Assembly (NCBI GenBank): GCA_023660035.1
Contig: JAGXOF010000003.1
Location: 1 to 34,208, forward strand
Direction: 5' to 3'
Length of the DNA stretch: 34,208 bases
Source of the DNA: Dehalococcoidia bacterium LH_S1
GTDB taxonomy: Bacteria > Chloroflexota > Dehalococcoidia > SZUA-161 > SpSt-899
Shown here: in pieces, positions 20,363 to 28,432 of the stretch
Layout: each line of letters begins with the position of its first letter
Numbering within the stretch: the stretch's first letter is position 1
Made by a program: the position numbers and the translations under genes
Notes under the pieces: generated by a model
Database searches by the model: none
What the model was told of the DNA's origin: nothing
The model's input: the letters and a program-made list of their open reading frames with translations, nothing else

Positions 20363-20755
20363 GTGGAATCGCAATACTACTATGGAACCGGAAGAAGAAA
20401 AGAGGCAATTGCCAGGGTAAGGCTTTACTCGGGGAGCGGCAATGTTACTGTCAATGACAGGAGTTTTGAAGAGATATATAAGACAGAGCATCTTAGATTA
20501 AAGATTATGCAGCCGCTGATAGCGACTGACACGTTGGGGAAGTTTGATGTTGTGGCCAAAGTCAGTGGTGGTGGGATATCAGGGCAGGCCGATGCCATAA
20601 AGCATGGTGTCAGCCGGGCGCTGGTCGTGTTCGATGAGAACTTGAAGCCTGTACTCCGTAATCATGGATACCTTACCAGGGATTCCAGGATTAAAGAGAG
20701 GCAAAAGTACGGGTTGGTCCGCGCGCGGAAGAGGAAGCAATTCCGCAAGAGATAG
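20363..20755 (+). CDS. rpsI: 30S ribosomal protein S9 (GTG start)
   Basis: YYGTGRRKEAIARVRL...GGGISGQADAIKHGVSRALVVFD...RDSRIKERQKYGLVRARKRKQFRKR. Confidence 0.97.
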   Translation: MESQYYYGTGRRKEAIARVRLYSGSGNVTVNDRSFEEIYKTEHLRLKIMQPLIATDTLGKFDVVAKVSGGGISGQADAIKHGVSRALVVFDENLKPVLRNHGYLTRDSRIKERQKYGLVRARKRKQFRKR

Positions 20756-20766
20756 TTTAAAGAGAG

Positions 20767-21282
20767 ATGTTGGATTCTTCTGTATTAGTTCTAAATCAGA
20801 ACTATGAGCCACTTAATGTCTGTCGAACGAAACGAGCGGTGGTGCTGGTTCTTGGTGGCAAAGCGGATGTGATCGAAAACAACTCCAACATTGTACGAAG
20901 TCTCTCATTCTCAATGACTGCTCCTTCGGTGGTTCGTCTCAATCATTTAGTGAAACGTCATCGTCGCGATGTAAAGATTACACGACGGAGAGTGTTCATC
21001 CGTGACCGATATATTTGCCAGTATTGTGGAAAAGAGACCAGTGATCTTACCCTTGATCACGTAGTTCCTCGCCGTTTGGGAGGGGGACATAGTTGGGAAA
21101 ATATAGTGAGTGCTTGCAAGACATGTAACCAGAAAAAGGCAGGACGTACCCCGCAGGTAGCGGGGATGAAGCTTTTACGGAAGCCCTTTCGTCCTCCCCC
21201 GGTTGACTACTATGTCTTCTGTCCTTTTCATGTGCCAACCGAATGGCAGAAGTACCTTAGCTTGCCCAGGTCTGGCAATTGA
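20767..21282 (+). CDS. HNH endonuclease family protein
   Basis: VLVLNQNYEPLNVCRTKRAVVLVLGGKADVIE...RDRYICQYCGKETSDLTLDHVVPRRLGGGHSWENIVSACKTCNQKK. Confidence 0.9.
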   Translation: MLDSSVLVLNQNYEPLNVCRTKRAVVLVLGGKADVIENNSNIVRSLSFSMTAPSVVRLNHLVKRHRRDVKITRRRVFIRDRYICQYCGKETSDLTLDHVVPRRLGGGHSWENIVSACKTCNQKKAGRTPQVAGMKLLRKPFRPPPVDYYVFCPFHVPTEWQKYLSLPRSGN

Positions 21283-21338
21283 ATGTTGTGGTGCGCGTTG
21301 CTGGGTTGTCGATTAAGATGTTAATATAGGAGGCGCAT

Positions 21339-21411
21339 GGGGCTGTAGCTCAGCTGGGAGAGTGCCTCAATGGCATTGAGGAGGTCGGGAGTTCGAATCT
21401 CCCCAGCTCCA
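21339..21411 (+). tRNA. tRNA-Ala (anticodon GGC), CCA not encoded
   Basis: Cloverleaf by eye: GGGGCTG/CAGCTCC acceptor, GCTC/GAGT D-stem, CCTCA-ATGGCAT-TGAGG anticodon arm, GGGAG-TTCGAAT-CTCCC T-arm. Confidence 0.95.
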
Positions 21412-21479
21412 TTTTGTACCAAAATGAGGTAACAGGTAAGTTTTCCAAAAAAGTTCTCTCAGTGGCGCGCGTATGAGTC

Positions 21480-21826
21480 TGGTTTGAAAACCGGGCTGCT
21501 CTCCGTTTTCCAAGGAACCTGAGTGGTCCTAAGCCTGTTTTAAGGAATGGTGGTAGTTTTGGCTCTGGCAACTCGCCAAATGAAGTCAAGGTCTTTATTG
21601 ATAAAGCCCTGAAGATATCCAGTGGCTCAACATCGTTCAAGACGCCGGTTTCGACAACGCTCATTAGCACTGCCTCATTGGAAGCACCCGAGTCCGAACG
21701 GTTGCCGAAGGTCAGCTTCCTCATGATAACCATAGGCCTCAAGTGCCGCTCAGCCCGATTATTGGTGGGCTCGACCGATGGGTAGATGTGGTACACGGCA
21801 CTCAGTAAGGATGAGCCTGCCGGCAA
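21480..21826 (-). pseudogene. IS66-family transposase C-terminal fragment
   Basis: YPSVEPTNNRAERHLRPMVIMRKLTFGNRSDSGASNEAVLMSVVETGVLNDVEPLDIFRAL is the IS66 C-terminal signature; the upstream catalytic region is absent. Confidence 0.85.
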
Positions 21827-21846
21827 GCCACTTTCTCGTTGTCAGA

Positions 21847-22379
21847 AGGTGAGGGTAAAGCTTACCCTGTTCTCCTCCGATGATCTCTCCGTCACCGAAC
21901 CGGAGAAACGCCGTGAGCTTCTGGTGCATCGTCTTCTCTGGGAGGCATAGGAGCAGAGGGCCGTTCTTACCGTGGAGGACCTGGTCCATCTGCTTATTAC
22001 CAGCGAAAGGACCATTAGCCGCATCCTGGCCACCTATGTCAAGCAGGATATCTTCATCCCGACGAGGGGACGTGTTAAGGACATCGGCCCGGGCATCTCT
22101 CACAAGACCCAGGCAGTCCATCTCTATCTCAAGGGGCTTACCCCTACCGAGGTCGCCACCCGCCTGGGACATGACCTTTCCTGTGTTGAGCGTTACCTGG
22201 ACGATTTCTGCGTGGTAATGATGGGGCTAGAGGATGGCTCTCCACCATGCGCATTGCCCGCAATACTAGGCTTGTGGAGAGGCTTGTGGAGAAATACGCC
22301 ATCCTCTACCGCAGATACTCCTCCCTGCCTGAGTGTGCTACGGTCATGGCCCGGCTCCGAGAGCGTCTGGCCTACCTGC
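21847..22379 (+). pseudogene. DUF1670-like protein remnant, in-frame TAG and frameshift, truncated by IS630
   Basis: VRVKLTLFSSDDLSVTEPEKRRELLVHRLLWEA*EQRAVLTVEDLVHLLITSERTISRILATY...HKTQAVHLYLKGLTPTEVATRLGHDLSCVERYLDDF, then in another frame MRIARNTRLVERLVEKYAILYRRY. TAG at 21948-21950. Confidence 0.6.
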
Positions 22380-23443
22380 TTATAGTTAAGTGCATAATCC
22401 TCCATAGCAAGGGAAGGCGGGAGAGGAATTTATCTATCCATGACTTGGCGAAGATCAGCCTTTTGGATAGACAATCAAACGTATGTCCTACTATTTGCTT
22501 GAAATTATCCAGATGTTTTACAAAACTTACAGAAACGACCCTCTTTATGCCCTTCCAGATAAACTCTATTGGATTGAGATTTGGGGAATATAGCGGCAGA
22601 TACGTCAGATATATCCCCATGCCTTCTGCTTCCTCTCGCACTCTCCTGGCCTTGTGAGTGGAGAATGAGAAACCCTACAAAGCTCTCTGTTTTTGAATCG
22701 GCTGTAAATTCTCGAACACTCGTGCCCCTTAAGGCGTAAAAGCCCACTGTGTTAGCTTTCATCTTCTGCGTGTTTTTCTGCATCTCCGGTTTGCCAAAGC
22801 TCCATACCCTTACCGTGTTGGCTGTGAGTTGTGGTGCACTCTCATCTGCAAACCCAAGGGCTATTTCCTCAAACCAGTCGCCTTTCACCTCCATCAAATA
22901 CTTGTAACTTAACTCCAACTGGCTACCCAGTAACTCCTCTGCATTATCCGGCCTTCTGTAATCCTTCGGATACGGCTTGGAGAAATTCATCCTGAGCTTG
23001 TCTCTCAGAATCCTCCTTACCTGGTGCTGAGATAATCTCACACCAAATCTCTCTGCTATAAGGTCCACAACCTCTGAGGTTTGCCAATAGTCCTTCTCCT
23101 TAAGTAGCTCCTCCAGACATCTCACGTTCTCATCACTAAGCTTTGATGACCTGCCTCTTTCTGAGTTATGCTTGAATAGCAGCCCATCATATCCGTCTTT
23201 GTTTCACTTTCTTATCCACACATAAGCTGTAGAATGAGGCACATCGAACAGCCTCGCTGCTTGCTCAAAAGATGTCTTGCAGTTTGCTAAAGCGTTCAAG
23301 AGCCCGAGCTTCTTCCAAACAGTGAAGTCCACCTCCCTTTTCAACAATTCCTCTACAAGTTCAGGATCATTTATCTGTATCTTGTCTCCCTTCATAATGG
23401 CTTAAGTATACCTCATTATGGAGCTTAATGCAACTTACTATAA
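22380..23443 (-). mobile_element. IS630-family element with degenerate transposase and imperfect 27-bp terminal inverted repeats
   Basis: ORF pieces 23204..23395 (N-terminal HTH), 22505..23125 (HTH plus catalytic start FADES), 22372..22641 (YLPLYSPNLNPIEFIWKGIKR). Left end TTATAGTTAAGTGCATAATCCTCCATA (22380-22406) matches the reverse complement of 23417-23443, TTATAGTAAGTTGCATTAAGCTCCATA, at about 21/27. Confidence 0.85.
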
Positions 23444-23446
23444 TGG

Positions 23447-23698
23447 GGACTTGAGTGATGCTATAGCGAGTGATAGTATCGGGATAGTCAGTGACTGTAG
23501 CCCTGTTCGGGGGGATGTGTGTGGGGTGGTGGGGAACCCTCCTGTGGCAACCGAGCAGTTTTTGGGCGAGGCTGTTCTGCTAGATGATGTCCTAAGGTGA
23601 AGGAAACAGTGGTTGTGGAGAAGTTCTTGGATATTCCTGAATTGGGCAGGTTTGTCCTTGTGAAGGACAGGAACATTGGAGCTGGGGTGGTATTATAG
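23447..23698 (+). pseudogene. Remnant of CysN/EF1A-like GTPase domains (sulfate adenylyltransferase subunit 1-like)
   Basis: SPVRGDVCGVVGNPPVATEQFLGEAVLLDD resembles domain II (RGDVxGxxxNPPxxxExFxAxxVxL); a second frame, VKETVVVEKFLDIPELGRFVLVKDRNIGAGVVL*, resembles the C-terminal barrel end (xPxLGRFVLxxxxxxxGxGxI). Confidence 0.5.
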
Positions 23699-23810
23699 GG
23701 TAACTGATTCGCCTGAGAGGATGCGAGTTTGTTGAGTTTATAGAGTTCCTTGAGTTTGTTGGGTTGGTTCATAGCTGATGGCTGATATAACGCAGTGAAG
23801 GAGGTGTTGG

Positions 23811-24587
23811 GTGTTTTTGGTTTTAGGTATTGATGCAGCTACATGGACGATCGTGAGTCCGAATCTGGACAAACTCCCCAACTTCCAGAGACTTTCCAAT
23901 ATGGGCAAGGCCAAGGAGGTTACCCTGAAGGAGAAACCCCTTTCCGCCCCTATCTGGTGTGGCATGTTCTGTGGGAAAACCCCCGAAGAGCATGGGCATG
24001 AAGCCTTTGTCGCAGGCGGGGATATCGTAAAGAGGGAGAACATCAATGTAGACTTCATCTGGGATATCCTTGACAGGGAAGGCAAAAAAGTCCGGGTGAT
24101 GAACGTTCCCTTCGTGATTCCTCCTTATTCCTTCAATGTCGGCTTCAAGCCCATCGGCTTTGGTCTCCCGACCAATGAAAAGGAGTGGTGGGAAGAATTG
24201 CAGACGGTCACGGAGAAGACAAAGGAATTGATGGGAGAGAACCCCGATGTTTTGATCTCGGTATATTCACTTTTGGACAGGATTCAGCATTTCCACTGGG
24301 GCGAGGATTGCGTCCTGGAATGGTATGAAAGGGTTGATGAAAAGCTCGGCGAGATCATGGACACCGGATTTCTGGACAACGCAAATAACAAGCTCATTGT
24401 CATTTCCGACCACGGGTTTTGCTCCTTTGGCGATGCGAAGGTCCAGACTTTGCCTGAACAGACGCCTGAAGGCACTCTCAAGGGTGACCATCACGAGAAT
24501 GCGTTGGTGATAACAGTCGATGTCGACTATGAGATAGAGAGGCCACAGGACGTTTTCTATGCCATCAGAGAAGCAGTAGGGTGGTGA
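23811..24587 (+). CDS. Alkaline phosphatase superfamily / type I phosphodiesterase-nucleotide pyrophosphatase-like protein
   Basis: LVLGIDAATWTIVSPNLDKLPNFQRLSNMG...PLSAPIWCGMFCGKTPEEHG...IVISDHGFCSFG...GDHHENALVI. Confidence 0.8.
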   Translation: MFLVLGIDAATWTIVSPNLDKLPNFQRLSNMGKAKEVTLKEKPLSAPIWCGMFCGKTPEEHGHEAFVAGGDIVKRENINVDFIWDILDREGKKVRVMNVPFVIPPYSFNVGFKPIGFGLPTNEKEWWEELQTVTEKTKELMGENPDVLISVYSLLDRIQHFHWGEDCVLEWYERVDEKLGEIMDTGFLDNANNKLIVISDHGFCSFGDAKVQTLPEQTPEGTLKGDHHENALVITVDVDYEIERPQDVFYAIREAVGW

Positions 24588-25351
24588 GAATGGTATACTC
24601 AGGCTCTATGTTCGATGGCAAGGTGGCTGTTGTCACCGGCGGTGGCAGGGGGATCGGAAGAGCTATGGCCCTCGCTTTTGCAAGGTGTGGCGCCGATGTG
24701 GCAGTGGCTAGCCGGACCGTTTCTGATCTGGAGGAGGTGGTTGAGGAGGTGCGTGCCTTGGGTCGGCGCTCTCTGCCAGTCCAGACGGACATAACAGTGA
24801 GGGCTGACGTTGACAATATGGCGTCGAAGATCAAGGAGGAAGTGGGCACCATCGATATCCTGGTTAATAATGCGGCCACGAATGTGATGCGCAAGCTCCT
24901 GGACCTGCGGGAGGACAAGTGGGACCAGATCATCGATACCGATCTCAAGGGATACTGGCTTTGCAGTCAGGCTGTGGGCAAGATCATGGTGGAGCGAGGA
25001 AGAGGTTGCATAATAAACATATCCTCTACAGCTGCCCAGAAGGCGGCAAATGGCATGGGGGCATACTGTATTGCCAAAGCGGGTGTGGTCATGCTGACGC
25101 GGGCGTTAGCCCTTGAGCTGGCGTCCTCCAATATCAGGGTGAATACCATAGCCCCCAGCATTGTGAGAACCGAGTTCAGCAAGCCGATATGGAGCAATCC
25201 AGAGATGCTGTCCAAAGTAGCTCCGGATATTCCGCTGGGGCGCATCGCCGAGCCCGAGGACGTGGCGGAAATGGCCCTTTTCCTTGCCTCCGATACCTCA
25301 AGCTATTTGACAGGGCAGACTGTTTATCTGGATGGGGGGATATCCGCTTAG
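24581..25351 (+). CDS. SDR-family NAD(P)-dependent oxidoreductase (FabG-like)
   Basis: KVAVVTGGGRGIGRAMALAF...ILVNNAATN...IINISSTAAQ...YCIAKAG...SSYLTGQTVYLDGG; true start may be ATG 24590 or 24608. Confidence 0.95.
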   Translation: MVRMVYSGSMFDGKVAVVTGGGRGIGRAMALAFARCGADVAVASRTVSDLEEVVEEVRALGRRSLPVQTDITVRADVDNMASKIKEEVGTIDILVNNAATNVMRKLLDLREDKWDQIIDTDLKGYWLCSQAVGKIMVERGRGCIINISSTAAQKAANGMGAYCIAKAGVVMLTRALALELASSNIRVNTIAPSIVRTEFSKPIWSNPEMLSKVAPDIPLGRIAEPEDVAEMALFLASDTSSYLTGQTVYLDGGISA

Positions 25352-25404
25352 GCATAGTTATTCTGGACTTGATCCATAATCTTCCGCCGAAGGCGAACAC
25401 AAGC

Positions 25405-25965
25405 ATGTGGGAGGTCGGGCTAGTAAAGCAGGGAAGGACAATAAGGGAAGAGCAGGTGACAACAGGCAAACTGCGGCGCATTATCGATGGTTCCTATCTT
25501 CCATTAGCCTTGAGGCTCGTTCTGGGAGTCATTTTTATCACAGCGGCTGTGGGTAAGCTAGCCTATCCGGCTCAGTTAGCCGCCGAGGCTGAGGTTGTGG
25601 AAATATATGCCGGCCTTTTCCTCTGGCTTCCTTACAAGCTCGTTTCCGCCTACATGGCGGTCCTTCCCTGGGTGGAAGCTGTACTGGGCGCTTTCCTGGT
25701 GTTGGGGTTGTTCCCGAGAGTCTGTAGCGCTATCTTTATCCCGATAGTCCTGAGTTTTATCGGCGCCAACGCGGTGTTGTTCCGGGGTGCTCTCGGTACA
25801 CATGAGGAATGTCCTGATTGCTTTGGAATGCTGTATGTACTTTCGCATGAGCTTGCGCTGGTGATAGATATACTGATGCTGGCGGTGGCTGTTCTGATCG
25901 TGCGCAGCCGTTCCAATTTTCTCAGACTGGACCTGTGGTTTCCCCGGCGTTATCTCAAATGTTAA
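25405..25965 (+). CDS. DoxX/MauE-like integral membrane protein
   Basis: ALRLVLGVIFITAAVGKLAYPAQ...LPWVEAVLGAFLVLGLFPRV...GTHEECPDCFG; four hydrophobic segments. The ORF track starts at 25189 inside the SDR; ATG 25405 preferred. Confidence 0.75.
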   Translation: MWEVGLVKQGRTIREEQVTTGKLRRIIDGSYLPLALRLVLGVIFITAAVGKLAYPAQLAAEAEVVEIYAGLFLWLPYKLVSAYMAVLPWVEAVLGAFLVLGLFPRVCSAIFIPIVLSFIGANAVLFRGALGTHEECPDCFGMLYVLSHELALVIDILMLAVAVLIVRSRSNFLRLDLWFPRRYLKC

Positions 25966-26803
25966 TCTCCATCCCGTCGTAGGCGAAGCTGATTCTCCCG
26001 TCTGCTGATTCCAGAGCACTATAGTCGTCGTAGCTTCTGTTCCAGTATTCTTCCAGGTGGACGAAAAGCACCTGCCTGGCCCCAAGGCGTTCTGCCAGTT
26101 GCAGGGTATCCTCGAACGTGTAGAGAGTGGTTCTGGAAATGTGATCGGGTGGGTACTCGAAATCGTGTTTTAATCCCGTCTCGAATATCCCCGGCTGGAT
26201 AATGAGCAGGTCAGGTTTCTGGACCTCGATGCGGTGTTCCGGGAAGGGCTTTATATCGCAGGGAGCGTAGACTACCCTCTGCCCGTTCTGCTCGAAGACG
26301 TGTACGAAGGAGATCTGGGAACCGCCGTCGATGGGGATGGCCGTGATGTGCACGTCTTCTACCTGGATTTCGCCTTTAAAGATTTCGATGTAAACGAATC
26401 CGCTCTCCCTGTAGAAATCGATCACAGGTCCGTATTGAGACTGTATTGACGCTATGCGTTCAGCAAGTTCCTCCTGGAGCAGCAGGCGGATTTGCTTTTC
26501 CGGATAGGCTTTCCAACTGCGGAAGTCGAGGGCTATCTGCTCTACCACTCGAAACCCCTCTACATGATCGGGGTCAAGGTGACTGAAGATGAGGCTGTCG
26601 ACGCGGCGGATGTCTTCCCGATTCAAAAGCCCTGCGATCTCTGCGGGCGTGTCTATCAGCAGGTTGAGATCATGCAGAAAAGCAGAAGGACCTGCCCTGG
26701 AATAAGGGAGGCCCTTCTGTCTCGCTTCCTGACATATTCTGCATTGACAAAGCGGCTTGGGGATAGGTGAGCATCCGCCGGAGCCCAGGATTGTCCACTT
26801 CAT
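25955..26803 (-). CDS. MBL-fold metallo-hydrolase, PhnP-like, variant metal motif
   Basis: MKWTILGSGGCSPIPKPLCQCRICQEARQKGLPYSRAGPSAFL...LIFSHLDPDHVEGFR...VVYAPCDIKPFP. Confidence 0.8.
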   Translation of the reverse strand: MKWTILGSGGCSPIPKPLCQCRICQEARQKGLPYSRAGPSAFLHDLNLLIDTPAEIAGLLNREDIRRVDSLIFSHLDPDHVEGFRVVEQIALDFRSWKAYPEKQIRLLLQEELAERIASIQSQYGPVIDFYRESGFVYIEIFKGEIQVEDVHITAIPIDGGSQISFVHVFEQNGQRVVYAPCDIKPFPEHRIEVQKPDLLIIQPGIFETGLKHDFEYPPDHISRTTLYTFEDTLQLAERLGARQVLFVHLEEYWNRSYDDYSALESADGRISFAYDGMEINI

Positions 26804-26810
26804 ATTGCTA

Positions 26811-28289
26811 CTATTTGAAGGGGTCCCAGCGAATCGTCTGTTTCTCATAGGCAGCCGGGAATTGCCTCAGGAACTCATCGTAGTAGTATAGTTCCTTGAA
26901 TGTGGCAAACGGCATGCCGTAGTACGACTTGGGAGTCTCTTTGATTCCCTCGGGATCCACTACCGTGGATACTATCCTGTCCATGACATCATCAATGCCT
27001 GTTCCCATGGCAAATCTCAGTTTCTCCCGTTTGTAAATTCGCTCGGGGAGCATGTCCTTAAAGGCTTCTCTCAGGATATACTTCTCCGTCTGATTCTCGC
27101 CGTAGATCTTCCATTCCATGGGGATTTTACGGCTAAAGGCCAGCACTTTCGGGTCCAGGAACGGGGTCTGGTAGACGATGCCGTTGGCCATCCACCCTCT
27201 ATCCAGACGCCTGAGTGCCGTATTATACGCTATAGCCAGCAATTTCTTAGCGAGTTCCTCTCTGTGCTCATCGCTGGTCACGTGCTCGCTTTTCAGCACC
27301 ATGCGATATCCGCCGAACAGCTCGTCGGCGCCTTCACCGACCATAATGCTGTCACAGTATTGCTTGGCCATTTTCGAGACGTAGTAATTGGCGATCACGC
27401 CGGATATGCAGTCTTCATCAAAGCTCTCCAGGTACCATACTGCTTGGGGGATGAACTCGGATATCTCCTGATCTGTAATGTGGTAGATATTGTGTTCAGC
27501 TCCCAGGAATTCGGCCATAAGTTTGGCATTCTCGAGGTCTGGAGCGTTAGCGCTTTCAATAGCACCGGTGAAGAGATGCAAGTCTTTATTGTACTGCTTG
27601 GCTACCGCTGCGATAATGGAGCTATCCAGTCCGCCACTAGCCGAGACGGTGTTTACGCCCTTCATTCTTTTCCGGACTGCCTCTATCATGAGGTCCCTTA
27701 GCACCTTCGTTGCATGCTCCAGGTTTTCAGGCTCAGGAACATCAGCAAAGTATGGCTCAAATGGCTTTAAGCCGTCTTTGGTGCTGTATATGTGCCCGGG
27801 AACTAGCTCATGCATATCGAAGCGGATGTTGCCTATAAGCCCTTTCATCTCCGTGCTAAAACAGAAAAGGTCATTCTCTGTTCCGTAAAAGAGCGGCCTG
27901 GCTCCCACTGCGTCGCGGGCTATAATCGTTTCTCCGTTGTCCACCACGGCGCAGCAGTAACTTCCTTCCATATGCGTGAAGCAATTCTTGCCGTACTTTT
28001 GATAGTACTCTTTGAAGAGCTCTGTATCGGTCTGGCCCTCGGGTCTTTCATTGAACAGCTCTCCGTCAAAGAGGATATAGGGAGCTCTGGCGACTGCTGC
28101 ACACTGCGTCCTTTCAGGTGTCAGATTAACTTCAGCTGCTCCCAGTGCTCCTGTCCTGTCAGGGAGGGTCTGGACGATCTTGTTGTCCGGTCCACGGTGG
28201 TGCATCAGGTTAACCGCTTTCTGCACCTTTTCTGTCGCTTCTGTAAGCTGCTTTCCTTTTGTCGATATTATTCCAGCTATCGCTGCCAT
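26811..28289 (-). CDS. Asparagine synthetase (AsnB)-like protein lacking the N-terminal glutaminase cysteine (MAAIAGI)
   Basis: Class II GATase-like N-terminus (HHRGPDN...YILFDGELFNE...GARPLFYG) plus synthetase domain (SASGGLDSSIIAAVAK, GEGADELFGGY). ATG at 28289 preceded by AAAGGAGAG. Confidence 0.93.
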   Translation of the reverse strand: MAAIAGIISTKGKQLTEATEKVQKAVNLMHHRGPDNKIVQTLPDRTGALGAAEVNLTPERTQCAAVARAPYILFDGELFNERPEGQTDTELFKEYYQKYGKNCFTHMEGSYCCAVVDNGETIIARDAVGARPLFYGTENDLFCFSTEMKGLIGNIRFDMHELVPGHIYSTKDGLKPFEPYFADVPEPENLEHATKVLRDLMIEAVRKRMKGVNTVSASGGLDSSIIAAVAKQYNKDLHLFTGAIESANAPDLENAKLMAEFLGAEHNIYHITDQEISEFIPQAVWYLESFDEDCISGVIANYYVSKMAKQYCDSIMVGEGADELFGGYRMVLKSEHVTSDEHREELAKKLLAIAYNTALRRLDRGWMANGIVYQTPFLDPKVLAFSRKIPMEWKIYGENQTEKYILREAFKDMLPERIYKREKLRFAMGTGIDDVMDRIVSTVVDPEGIKETPKSYYGMPFATFKELYYYDEFLRQFPAAYEKQTIRWDPFK

Positions 28290-28360
28290 TCACACTCTCC
28301 TTTCGTGTCGGTTCTATGTCCACATATTTGTTACTTGCTCTCTTTCGCCAGACCTTCTGG

Positions 28361-28380
28361 ATTCCGGCTTTCGCCGGAAT
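28361..28380. repeat. REP-like palindrome ATTCCGGC-TTTC-GCCGGAAT in a CTGGATTCCGGCTTTCGCCGGAATGACGAA context
   Basis: Perfect 8-bp stem, 4-nt loop; the antisense reads the well-known spurious peptide FVIPAKAGIQ. Lies between the AsnB-like and MttB-like genes. Confidence 0.75.
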
Positions 28381-28432
28381 GACGAAATTGCCACGCCTAA
28401 AAAGACGCAATCCTATCGGGTGAACGCTTGCT

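Noticed and set aside
21350-21480. IS66 ORF tail ending ...LGRFELPTSSMPLRHSPS
   Set aside because: This tail is the antisense of tRNA-Ala and its flank (a common spurious peptide), not real protein.
21948-21950. In-frame TAG in the DUF1670 remnant as a pyrrolysine or recoding site
   Set aside because: The same gene also has a frameshift and is truncated by an IS, so simple pseudogenisation is enough.
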